This document shows, piece by piece, positions 47,126 through 59,058 of a stretch of 64,000 nt of DNA. The stretch comes from Crocodylus rhombifer (Eukaryota > Chordata > Crocodylia > Crocodylidae): positions 259,799 to 323,798 of the forward strand of contig JAVSML010024629.1 in NCBI GenBank assembly GCA_038503035.1, written 5' to 3'. The notes below the pieces were generated by a model that searched no databases, was not told the DNA's origin, and saw nothing but the letters and a program-made list of their open reading frames with translations. Position numbers and translations under genes: made by a program. The number at the start of each line of letters is the position of its first letter. Positions within the stretch are counted from its first letter, which is position 1.

Positions 47126-49689
47126 GGGGGAGGGAGAAGGGGAGGCAGAGGGCAATGGGGCCACCTGACACCCCACATTTAGTTGCCCTGCTGTAACAGT
47201 GGAAGGGGGAGAAATTCAGGGCAAATCTCCAATAATGAGACTATATCTGGAAAACTGTAACAAATGTATACATTTTCCGTTTATAGAGAATCTAATCACT
47301 GGAGGGTTGTTTTATATTCAAGGTCATATTATATTCAAGTAAATAACACTTCTTTAAAGAACAAAGTCTGTGGTAAACACTGTGTAGAAATAAACACGGA
47401 ATTCTAAAATGTTAGTGGTGTAATGCAATGAAATGTGTGTTAGAGAGGCAATAGAAGCTTAACATTCTGGAACAATGTCATAACCCCTTTTCCTCTGCTC
47501 ACTCCATGTCCCTTTATAATGTCTAAGCATCTTTAGACATTATGGTTAAAGTAAAACATGCTAGTTGTAAATAAAAATGTTACCCCTTTATACCAGAAAC
47601 AAAATTCAGATGAATGAATTCCTCAGCTTCAGTTTTTGGCAGAATTTAGGCTTTAATTAAGAAAATTAAGTTTCTACACTTAGTAGAAAAATAAGCTTAA
47701 AAATCTAAACTGTACCTAAATCAGTAAGTTTTTGTCTCCTCCTGCCTGCAAACAGCTTATAGATCTCTGCAGCTCTTCAAAGCTTTGGTAGCTTGCTAAT
47801 TAAAACTTTGGCAATGGGTTTTATTACTGCTGGTCAGAAACTTATTCCTGGCAATTTTATTGGCTACCAACATCCCGGTTTCATGCTATACCAGGGAAAA
47901 CTATGAGCAGCAGCAATGGCAGCAAAAATTCACAGATGAGAGAAAGTAGAAGAAACTTCCCTTCCCATACTCTATTTCTTCATGTGGTACTAGAAATGAA
48001 ATAAGAGAGACACCCATCCTTTCACATAGCACCTGAGAGGGTTAACTTCTGAGAAGGACCAGGAAACATCTCCCTACAAGCATATCATACCCAAGCTGTC
48101 ATACCAGACTTCTTACTTTTTATATTCTTGTATATCTGCTGTATTCCATTCCTCTTCTGTAGCTACATCTGGGCAGATAAGCTTTTAACCTCTAGCTAAT
48201 AGATACACAGTAAATTATTTGAGCTGTGACTAATATGTCACTAATAACTTGTACTAGACTGTCCCTCCAGCACAGTAATTTGCATTAGACAGTCCTGTAT
48301 ACTATAAAAAGGCTCCTTAATGTGATTAAAAACACAATGAGAATGCTAAATTCTTTCAGAGGGCAAATTCACATAATTCAGAGCTGACATGTTTTGTATT
48401 TGGAATATTAAAGCCAAATCAGTATTTAAGTTACAGTGTTCAAGTTCAGTCTATCAAAAAAAACTGAGGCACACTGCTCATGACTTCAACTCCACAATGC
48501 GAGCGCTGATTTGCTATGGCACCTCATCCATATGCTGCGTGGCTAGAAGTGAAAAAGTGACCTAGTAATTTCTTGCTTTTAAGAGGGATATTTGCTGAAT
48601 GTCTGCTTGTGAAAGTCTCTCCTGGGCTGAAACATGAGTGTTAGAATTCTGACACCTAGCACCGGAGTACATCAAACCTCAATACAAAGCTATGCAACTT
48701 GTTAATGCAGGTATTGTCCATTTAATTGTCTAATCCTTTTTGCATTCTATAACCCTGCTGTGGCAGTAAGTTCTTTGCAAAACTGAATCAAGTAAAAAAA
48801 CAACCCCCCCACACACACACATGCCATCATTAAACTTGAATATGGCCTTTTATTATGAAAAGTAATGAACAAGATCACTATATGTGCTATCTCTATACTG
48901 TAAGACTTAATAATATATCTCGATATCTATGCATCTATCATCAATACTCTCCCTAAATTAAAATTTCCCCAGGAAAACCCTACGATAAAAATGTCAACTA
49001 TTGATGGCAAATTTTGAGCTTTGATGAGCCACTATAAACAGACCTCACCTTCAACCATACTTGTGTGTTCCAATGACGCTCAGAGCTATGTCATCTGGAG
49101 TCTTGTACTCCTGGTGAACCAATCTGAGGTCCCAGACTAAGCACAGTCCAAACTGCTAAAGACCCCAATGGTATAACAAGCGCACTTGAAGACCTGCTGG
49201 CTCTCTGTGGCTGTGAAGGTGATTGAGAGCTGCAGTGGCATGGAAGTCTCCAGTTGCCTTAGACATCCTTGCCACTGGGTTCAGGGCTTCCTCCTGTCAA
49301 GCTTGTGTGACTGTCATTTGTGCATTGGCTTCACCATGTTAAAAGATGACATGAGCAGGCCTCTGACAGGGATGTTAACATTTTCCACAAACTAAGTCCT
49401 GCAACACCAGACAAATGGTTGGGGGGGGAGGGGCAGGAACAGTGATTTCTGGGAGTCCCTAGCCACAAAGCTGTGTGTAGGTGGCAGTTATGTGACGGTC
49501 ATTTTGCACTTAGACAAAAGTACAATTTGGCAGCTGCAGCTGTGACTGAGCAGTCCTCTTTAGGATCCCCTCTGCTCACAGTGACTGGGGAAGGGGCTAA
49601 AAAAGGTGCCCTAAACATAAGCCATCTCAAACCCCTGTCGCTGGATTGCTGCATCCAGTGGGATCACTCTACTTGTGGCAAAAACCAAC

Positions 49690-52040
49690 AAAATAAAGTT
49701 CTGAAGTTTGCCGCATGAACTGTTTGCACTCTCATGGACTCCCAGAACAGTGAGCACCCTGAAAGATCCACCACCATTGTAGGTAGCAAGACTCACTGTG
49801 CAGATGAAGGCCAGCTGAAATAAGGAGGTTGCTACACCTTTTTTTGGAAAGGAAAGTCACCTAAGGAAACATCCATGTGGTTGCCTTTTGCCATCAAGAA
49901 CAAGATTGTCAACCAGCTTTTAGGACTCCCTGTGGACATTAAGGAATGCCTTATGACTCTCTGCCTCAAGCTCAGTAACAACTAGTACACTACAGTCATC
50001 AGTGCATACGCCCCCACTCCTGATGATGAAGAAGTCCACAAGGAACAGTTCTACTGTGATCCTGACATAGTCCTGACTGCCACTGCCAAGAAAGACAAGC
50101 TCATCCTCATGACAGACTTCAACACAAGAGTTGGGCAACACTCTTAACTCTGGAGTGGCACCATTAGGAAAGAGCAGGTGCAGAAAGTCAACTCCAATGG
50201 TATCCCCTCTCCTCAGCAAATGTGCAAAGCATGACTTGCTCATCACAAACATCATCTTCAGAAAGAGTGACAAATATAAAACCACTTGGAAACAGCCATG
50301 TTCAAATCACTGGCACCTTCTTGACTATATTACTGTCAGAGCGCATGATTGTACTGCTGTCCATATCACCCACGTCCTGAGAGGTGCAGATGACTGCTGG
50401 ACAGACCACCATTTAGTCAGATCAATCATGGACATGTAGCTTGCACCACAACACCATAAACAACTAAAAGGAATGCAAAAGAGATTTAACATTCAGGCAA
50501 GCTAGATGCGAGGCTCTTCAGCAATGCCATACTGAGAGGCTCTCTGAACTACCTGATGACATCAAGGACATCCAGGCACACTGGGAGGAGCTTAAGAATG
50601 TTATTCACAAGGCATGCACTAAATCAATTGGATACTCCACTTACCATGACCAGATTGTTTTAAGGAGAACAATGAGTAAATCTTAGCACTTATCCATCAG
50701 AAGAGAGCTGCATTCTGCAGCTGGGAAAATGAACCCTCCAACCAACAAAAATGAGAGGCTTACCACTTGCTCAAAGCTGTAGCTCAGAGGAGGCTAACAG
50801 GACATCAAGAACCAGTGGTGGCAAGTGAAGGCCATGGAGATCCAGAGTTTCGCTGACTGATATGACATGAGAAGCTTCTTTCAAAGCAATAAAAGCCATC
50901 CATGGGCCATGTTCCAAGGGCCCAATCCCCGGCAATCTCAATATGGTTCCACCCTTCTCATGGACAATGTACCCATCAAGCACTGGAAGGAACACTTCAA
51001 GACTATCTTAACCATGAATTTGAGGTCTCAGTTGCCACCATCAAATCTGTCCCTCAACACCCAGTAACAGAACCTCCTGCTGATCCCCCATCCTTCAAGG
51101 AAGCCTAGCATGCCATTACTTAGACCAAGAACAATAAGGTGCCAGGCCCAGATGGCATACCTGCAGAGGTCTTCAAATCTGGTGGAACAGCACTAATGAA
51201 AAAATTTCACCAACTTCTCATCCAAATATGGGTTAATGAGGAAGTTCCTGTGCGATATTAAAATACATTTAAATCTGTGTCTATGTCTGAATTGTTGAAT
51301 CTTTCCAAATTGATTCAGAGGGTTCCGATTCGATTTGGAGAGATTAAAGGATCTCCTGCTTCGATTCGGATTCAGAGATACAGCCACCGAATCAGGCCAA
51401 ATCTCCACCAAACTGAATCAGCGACCAGAGCTTCGTACAGCCCTAATATTGAAGCCATCTTAAGCACCTAGAATGGTTCCATCAGCATTGCCTCAGGAAG
51501 ATTCTTTGCATTACATGGGAAGACCACTGCATTAATGCCAGCATCCTCTCTGCAGTAAAGACAACCAGCATCAAGGCAAATATATCACAAAACATCAACT
51601 TTGCTGGGCTTGCTACTGTGTGCAGTTGGCTGACACTCGTCTCTTGAAACAAGTCCTCTTCTCTCAACTTAGTCATGGTAAGAGGACCTGTGGAGGACAG
51701 AGGAAGTACTACAAGGATGCCCTGAAAGAATACCTTAAGAAGAGTGGGAATACCTACAAAGTGGGAAGTGCTGGCTTGTAACAGGTCTCAATGGTGCTGT
51801 ACCATACACCAAGCTACAGCCCATTTCAAAGAGAACTGTTTTGCTTAGGAAGCTGAGAAATGGCAGAGGAAGGAAAGCATGTGACATCCTGGCCAAAAGT
51901 TGTGGTTCCCCCTCCCCCCCCAAAGGCACCATGTGTCTGTGGAAAAAACTTGCAGAGCATGGATTGGACTCCTCAGCCACCTTAAAACTCACCAGTAATC
52001 CCCACTGGCAGACATCATCCTTGTATTAAGGCATAGCTGA
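49690..52040 (+). mobile_element. Degenerate LINE: endonuclease plus C-terminal region
   Basis: Plus-strand translation across stops gives the parts of an apurinic-type endonuclease in order: EGQLK and CYTFFWKGKS near 49805-49850, VISAYAPTPDDEE near 49997-50035, DKLILMTDFNTRVGQ near 50094-50138 (a D-F-N box), HWHLLDYITVRAHD near 50309-50350, and WTDHHLVRS near 50399-50425. The start of the reverse transcriptase follows near 51139-51234 (PGPDGIPAEVFKSGG, IQIWVNEEVP). The palm with its catalytic aspartates is missing, replaced by the insert at 51258-51460. The C-terminal region (CLRKILCITWEDH) resumes near 51487. Stops are frequent, so this is an old dead copy related to 10009-10440. Confidence 0.75.
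51258..51460. repeat. Insert replacing the LINE polymerase core
   Basis: A block rich in the motif gattcgga/gattcaga (for example ggttccgattcgatttggag and cttcgattcggattcagaga) interrupts the LINE between the early reverse transcriptase and its C-terminal region. Its style is unlike either side. It is probably a nested repeat, family unknown, and the exact borders are uncertain. Confidence 0.45.
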
Positions 52041-52283
52041 CATAATAAACAGTATATTTTTGCTCTTAAAAGAAGTTTGGTTTAAATTAAAAACACCGCA
52101 CAAGCTGTTCTACCTTTCCATAAAATGTTCACCTTTCTAGCCTAAGGCTTTAAAATGGACACTGTTAAGGCCTTAATTTCAGGCCTAACAAGCATTTAAA
52201 CTCAAAAAGAAAGGCACCACACAGGAACTGGTCCAAGTTCATAGCTACAACTGTACACAAAGCCACCATTCATTATTGTAGGG

Positions 52284-52848
52284 CAGTAGTTCTCAACATT
52301 TTTAGGTCCCAGGCACCCTTCCCAACTTTCCTGAATTTGGTGTCACCCCAGTTGTGCTCCCTTAACTTACCTCAGTGGTTCTCAACTCAGTGTGGCTGTC
52401 ACCACCATCGTATGAAGTGCCTCACATGCCAGCTGTACAGATGAACATGGAAGGGCTGCAGATGCGTGCACTCTTCTGTCTCATTAGGATCCCCTGATAA
52501 GCCTACAGGAGGCAGAAAAGTCAGCTCATGCTGCAGCCCGTCCTAGTCTGACCCCACATGGCACCTCCTAGAAATAGAGGCATACAGAGTAGGTGAAACT
52601 GTCCCACACACCTCTATGTCTGTGAAGTGCATGGGGGAATCGAACTGGGAAGCACTGCAGCACAAGCTGGCCCTCCTACCTGCTATAGGTTTATCAGGAA
52701 ACCCTAATTAGGTAGGAGAGCACATGCATGTTCCAGTCCTTTGCAGTGCACAGGGCATTTTTACCTGGGCCACTGCTGTTGGAACAGCAGTAATGCCCGT
52801 ACCACAGCATACTGAGGGGTCTGCTAACACCCTGGTTGAAAATCACTG
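52284..52848. mobile_element. 565-bp hAT-type element
   Basis: The left end is cagtagttctcaacattttt and the reverse complement of the right end is cagtgattttcaaccagggt. The flanking octamers are ttgtaggg (52276-52283) and ttgtagat (52849-52856), with the first six bases identical. A second terminus-like cagtggttctcaactcagtg at about 52373 suggests a nested or internally duplicated structure. No coding capacity. Confidence 0.75.
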
Positions 52849-54185
52849 TTGTAGATTTGGCAGATATCTGAATTCCCCTCTAGATCTGCATCTTGTACTG
52901 CTACAAATTTTGTAGCACTAACACAAAGAGCTGTGGGCAGCAACTTGCTAAAAGTCCCCTGGCTAGAGCGTGACAAATGCATGCTTTCCAGTCAGGGGGC
53001 GATAAGGGGCTGCTCCCTGGCTCCAAGACTTTAAAAGGTACATGAACAGTCCAGAACCAGGCAGTGGCTCTTCAGTCTCAGGCTGCTCTGATGCCAGGGA
53101 ATTTAAAGGTTGGGTGGGCAACTGCTTACCAGATTCAGGGGGAATAAGGTCTGACCTGTGGCATGTTACAATTTACCAAGAGAAACTTGCATATATTTCA
53201 TGAAAAATGTAACACCCACCAGGGACCTAAGAATTTAGGACTGTTAAGTTAAGCTGTAATCCTTGGAGTAACAAGATTGCTAGGTACAACCAACATTTAA
53301 CTCCGCAACACTGAAAAAGAAAAAAAAACAAAACAAAATTCTGAAGGACTAGAGTGAAGTTCACGGGCTTGTCACTCCTGAAATTATAACCTACTTGATA
53401 ATATACTGTTTGTGACAAACGTGTAGAGAACTAAGATATGAATATGCTCCATCACTTTGCATTTAAGTGCAGTGACAAGAGAAGCTGTGTACAACAAAAA
53501 GATGGACATAGCCTGGAACTAGGCTTTAGGAATTTCACACCTAATTTCATGCTTAATGAACCACAAGCCTTTGAGCTTTATAAAGGTAATTTTTTGGGGA
53601 ACAATTTTGTTAACTTTTCAAAATAAAGCAGGAAACTGCAATTTTATTGAAGTCACATACAAGATGCCAAAACGTTATTTTCCCTAGAATGCCACTGGCT
53701 ATCAGAACTGGCTATTTTCAACACACATTTTTTTAATTTATTTTTAACAAAAAGGATTTCCATATGAAGTTTTCTACTTTGAAAGGAAGTTCTACCTAGA
53801 TTTATTAACAAACAAAAATATCAGTCTACTATACCCTATGGACTGAGACTGAGAAAAGTTCTGAAAATGGGAATTACTTACACTCATATTTAAGAATAAT
53901 CAAGATTCCCTATAAAAAGCACTTAAACTTATTCAGATTAACTGAATTACCCAAAATATGTATTCTCCAATTCCATCCCATATACATAGAAAACCCAAGA
54001 TATTGGATTTTGGATTTTCCAAAATATTACTTAAAATTAACAGTTCTACTTAACATCTAGAAAATGAAACATTTCAACCTAATAAAACACTTTCTAGGTT
54101 ATAATCTCAAAGAACATGTCACAAAACCACAGGTGAAGTTCACTGAAAACAGCCTACAAATCTAGAGCTCTAATTAAAGTTCTCA

Positions 54186-54214
54186 TAAATAAATAAGTAA
54201 ATAAATAAATAAAA
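54186..54214. repeat. (AAAT)n microsatellite
   Basis: About seven AAAT units with one interruption (aagtaaat). Confidence 0.9.
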
Positions 54215-55379
54215 TCAAGAACTGCAAAAACAGCCATGGAGGTCTATCAAACGCAAAAACAATTAAAAAAATTACTACAATTATCAAAACATTTTGATTT
54301 CAGACAAAACTGTGAATGCAGGAATGTCACATTCTTACCAATTCAAGGAAGCTTTCTGAGAGTTACCACCAATATACCATATTTCTGCCTCATAAAAGCT
54401 CATGACTTCATTGTCACATTTTCAAGCTCTGAACACAATCCTAAATTTTATCATTGCCACTGTCGTGCAACTACTGGTAACTTGAAGCAATATGAAGTAT
54501 TAAAACCAACCCTCTAATGCACAGTGTTTGCTGTCATTTTGATCTGTACTGAATTACAGCCGAAAAGAAATAGGTCAAAAGAGGAGTAGAGACAGATAAT
54601 TCAAAGTATATGAAAGCAAGACTCAAATCAGAAAGATTGCTTTTCTATACACATACTTACAGGCAAAGAACTGATTGCAACAACCAAAAATATATTTTTA
54701 TATCAGCTTCATGGGACAGACTACCACTACATAATTATAACAGAAATAAGATTAAAACAAACAAACCTGAACGGTAAGGACATGTTCAGGAATAAAAACA
54801 CTAAAGTTAATACGTTTCAGAGATAACACTATAGAAAATTAACTTTACAGCTGAAAAAATCTGTTGATTCCATAATGGAAAATGTTTGAGGGTGAATCTT
54901 CAAATATAAGATGGCTTGCGTTTTTTTAGTGCAGTGATTATACAGCTATATAAATACAGCATCTGGGGAAAAAAAAAAGTTTAAATGCTTGAGATCCTGG
55001 CCTTGCTCAAAATGTAATTTTCTGTACATTCTATCAGAGGTGTTTGGCTGATTTTTCTAGAGTAAGTCTAGAATAGGTTCATCAAGTTTACAAAATGAGG
55101 ACAGAGAATGATAAAGAGTAAGAGCAAGCTGTAGTATTAGAAAAATAAATGGTTAAACTATGATTCAATAACTTATACAGGGAGGTAGTTCACGTAGCCC
55201 AGACATTGCTTGGAAATCATTCACAGACCTAGTGGCAAGGCCACTGGACCTTTATCCCCAATAGGCCTTAAGGGGCATCTGCCTTGATACAAACTGCATC
55301 CCATAAAATGTTCTTGTATGCCTAGAAACATTAAATACAGGAAGTGCCACACTGAAACAGATGCATGGTCTACCTAACC

Positions 55380-55566
55380 CAGGGGTGGGCAAAATGCAGC
55401 TTGCAGGCCAGATGTGGCCTGCCAGGCCATTCTTCTGGCCCGTGGGGTCTCTAGAAAAATTTAGAAAATTAAATTTTATATGCCCCTGGCTGCCTGTCAA
55501 GCAGCCCTTGGTGGCTTGCCAAAACTCAGTAAGTGGCCCTTCGTCCAAAATAATTGCCTGCCCCTG
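55380..55566. mobile_element. 187-bp hAT-type MITE
   Basis: The left end is caggggtgggcaaaatgcag and the right end is aataattgcctgcccctg, an inverted pair at CAGGGG(T/C). The flanking octamers acctaacc (55372-55379) and atctaacc (55567-55574) differ at one place. It matches the outer parts of the 1428-bp element at 30904-32331, including ttagaaaattaa and cttgccaaaac, so both belong to one family. Confidence 0.85.
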
Positions 55567-57126
55567 ATCTAACCCAATATATAATCTCTGAAAACAGTCA
55601 ATATCAGGGACTTCAGAGGAAGGTGCACAAACAGCTTGCATATAGAGAGCATTTTTTCCCTAACAGGCAGATAATGACTAGTTTTGTTTATGTCATGAAA
55701 CAGAAGTATTTGTATGCCTTTTAAGTTTATTGCTCTAATGGAAAGCTGTTGCTCCAATGTTTTGAGCACCAATAGGTGTAACATTTATACAACTATCAAA
55801 TGTTTACTGCTATAAATTATTTCAATTCAACTGTTATGTCTCCACATAACTGCTTCATTCAGAGTTGGTTGGTGGTTTAACTGAGGTCCAGGGCCTCAGA
55901 AGCAGGCAAACGTAACAGTTATGTTTGAACAGCTGCCATAAGTTTTTTGAGCAGGAACTCCTTTTCCCCTCTTAAAACAACTAAAAGAAGCATTTGTCCA
56001 GAGCCACAGTAGGAGTGACTTCCAGAGGTAATGGTTTCTGCTATCAAACAAAAAAACAAAACAGAAAAACGAAAAGCAGACTGTTCTCCTCTTCTGTATT
56101 TGTCAGTGGCAGTTCCTCACTATGTGGATAACTTCCCTACTTACTGGAAGACTGTCATCAGTGGGCCCATAGATGACCAAGAAGGCCAACCTGAGATCCT
56201 CATGTTTGACTGCAGACATGGCAAGCCGTTTCAGAAAAAACAGGAGTAGATCCTGGTAATGCTGGGTCACAGCTCTTTCACTTTCTCTCTTGTATTTTGT
56301 AATATAAGAGCAGAAAACCTTATTTAATATTTGTTTTAGATGCAACTGTTGTACTCCTTTCTTTCTCCAACTTCACCTGCTTCACAAAACAGCCCTAACC
56401 TTTTCGCTCATCTTTCATATGGGAGGATTACTCATCTCTGGATAATTTTACTTGTAACATGTATTAAGATTCAGAGTAGGAAATGAAATAAGTAAGAGTG
56501 TTCCATCCAAATCTGCGACGACTAATATTTTCATTAGTTCCTGCATTTTTCTTCATTGTTCTTATCTGCTTTTTGGATCAACACCATGCATTAAAGGGAG
56601 GATACCATGATGCCCCAGAAACCAAATTTAATGCTGCCCATTCCATGAACATCAACAATCTGGATGGGATGAGACAAGCCGTTTTAAGACCACATGTGCT
56701 GGTACACAGGTGGAAACTGCCCTAAATAAAGGGTTAAAACAGTCCACAAGCTCCTCTGGAGCTAAATGTTTTACAAACCCTAAATGAGTTACCCACATAT
56801 GTTGACATCCTACTATTTACTCTGTTCTATCATGAATAATTTATAAAATCTCTCTAGCATCCCACTGTTAATCTCTTGACAGGAAGCAAAATGATCATTT
56901 ATTCCAACTAGATTCTCGCTTAACTAGTTTATGCTGCTTGAAAACCCTTGACCTCTTACCCAGTGAATTTTTAGCTTTCTTACCAACTTCTTAAAAGGGA
57001 CAGATTCACCATTTTGTAGAAACAGAATTATAGTATATTATAGAGAAAATTAATTTAGAAGCCAGAAGAATCTGGAACCGAGAATCTGTTAGAGATTTTG
57101 TAAATACATTTTTCTATGAGTTTCTT

Positions 57127-58062
57127 TGTAACAGACCACAGGGCGCTGTTACTCCCAGGGGCATGGGCAGCAACCAGGCAGCCCACAGCTGGCTGTTATC
57201 TCAATTAGGCAATGATGCCTGATTGGGGAACAGAGCCCACCTGTTATATACAAGAGCTGGGCCCTGAACACCAGGAACAGCAGTCTGCTACCAGGAGCCG
57301 GAGAGATATCACCAGCTGAGCTGCTGCTCAGTACAACACGGAGGTACGGGAAGAGCTACTGGGGATGGCAGGAGACTCCTGGTTCTGGGCATGACCAGAA
57401 ACTGCACCTTGCTGGGGAAGAGTGGCCTAGTGGGACTGTTCATGGCAGGACAGTCCTTCAGAAATGCCAGGCCAAGGCAGGTAGGGGTGCCCGATAATCC
57501 CAGCCCCCACATCCCTGGTGGGCATCAAAATCAAGACGGGAGAGCCTTGGCTCACTGAGAGTGCTGAGGCAGGGCCCAGGCCAGGCAGAAGGACCTGAAG
57601 CAGAGCCCAGACTTGCAGTGGACTCTGAGGCTGCGCTAGGGAGCCGGGAGTTGCACTCCAGGGGGCTGGGGACCTGAGCCTTGGGGAGCCATTAGGGAAG
57701 CTCCCAGGCAAAGGGATAAGGGTTAACTTAAGGACTGCAGTGGGATGGGACTTGGAAACCTAATCCCATAGGGGGACAGGGCTTGGAGCTCAGAGAAGGG
57801 CTTGAAGGCCCAGTATGTATATTAAGAATATGATAAAGCCAGGTGTTAGTCCATGAAACATCTGCGAGGCATGAGACCCAATAAGGGGAGGTAGTATACC
57901 TAGGCCCTTGTCATCAGGGCAGGTAAAGGGCAGCCTCCCGCCTGATGAACATCACTCAATAATGAACATCAAGGCATGACAGACAAGGTAGGCAGGTGGT
58001 TTGCCTGGAAGCAAGTGGACAGGCCTACATTCAGACTGGCCCCAGGACGCTCACTTGTTACA
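57127..58062. mobile_element. Candidate LTR-like unit
   Basis: It begins TGTAACAG and ends CTTGTTACA, a short inverted TGTAAC/GTTACA pair as in LTRs. The interior is GC-rich with a ttatataca box near 57243, unlike the surrounding AT-rich intron. No coding region, primer-binding site or matching target duplication is seen, so a solo LTR is only one reading. Confidence 0.35.
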
Positions 58063-58816
58063 ATTGTGCATTTTATTGCAACACTCAATGGTAATATAAT
58101 CATTCTTCAATTATTTTAAACATATTATTCAGCTCAATTCCTCTTATTTTTACATTTCTTCAGATTTATTCTAGTGCCATGACTCTATACACGACAAACT
58201 AACAAATTTAACCAAACGGAAGGAACATTTTTTAAGCAGCAAACTGGAGAAGTCCTTCACTGTCTGTCCCTAAGGTACAATATGTACTTATGATCCACCC
58301 CAGCAGATCTCATTTCTTCATCCAGCCACAACTTTTTACATGGCCTACATGCAAGTCTTTCACATATCAAAAGGAGAGAGAAAAGCATGAAAAAATAGCA
58401 AAGTGTGGATGAAAGCTCCCAAACATGGCAGGCAAAGTCAGGGGCTGGTGTAATGTCCAGAACTGCTACACCGTAAGCAAACTGAGCTTCCACTGAAACA
58501 CTGGTTTCCTTTTCTTTTTTTCTGTTTGATAAAAATAACACTAGATAAGTGTTTACAAAACCTGAATTTGGTACTTGACCCTCTTATATGAACACTGAAA
58601 TTCAAAGAACATTTTAAGTCATTAGTGAGAGTGCAAGCAAGTGTGAGCACAAGTATAAGTGCAAGCAGAGACTTGGAAGATACAACTCTAGAACGAGCTC
58701 AGCCAAATTAAGTACTTTTTTCAAACACATTTTCCTTTTTCTTAATATTAAACTAATTCTCTCCAGTTCTGTCAAATGAGAAGCTACCCAACATGGCTAC
58801 CATTCAGTGACCTAAA

Positions 58817-59058
58817 CCAGGGGTGTCAAAGATGCAGTGTGCGGACCAGAACCAACCTACAGAGCCCCATCATCCAACCCACATACACATAGTAAGCAGC
58901 TTGGGACTGGGGAATTGGCCCAAGCCAAGGCAGACATACCAGACTGGCCTTACACACTGATCCAGTGTGCAGGGCTAGTCTTTGTCCTGAACCAGCTTGT
59001 GGACTGGCCCTACACCCTTCATCCAGCCCACAGGGCCTGCTGAGTTCGATATACCTGA
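58817..59058. mobile_element. 242-bp hAT-type element with perfect target duplication
   Basis: The left end is ccaggggtgtcaaagatgca and the reverse complement of the right end is tcaggtatatcgaactcagc, a weak inverted repeat of about 14 bp. The octamer gacctaaa flanks both sides exactly (58809-58816 and 59059-59066). Inside, blocks such as actggcccta(c/t)ac recur. No coding capacity. Confidence 0.8.

Larger units (their letters stand above)
46051..47345. mobile_element. Candidate 1.3-kb DNA element with inverted ends
   Basis: The left end reads atttacttaaatagaagaca. The reverse complement of the right end reads atttacttgaatataatatg, an imperfect inverted pair. The segment near 46136-46182 (ggaacctcattaaacacact, gcatgtgctcagt) recurs at 63919-63978. 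CR1 fragments lie inside, so the unit has been interrupted. The target duplication is not resolved. Confidence 0.4.

Noticed and set aside
48811..48820. Short AC run
   Set aside because: Only five units, too short to list as a microsatellite.
50131..50439. 102-codon frame as a host gene
   Set aside because: It contains the endonuclease end of the degenerate LINE (HWHLLDY, WTDHHL) and is flanked by more of the same LINE in other frames.
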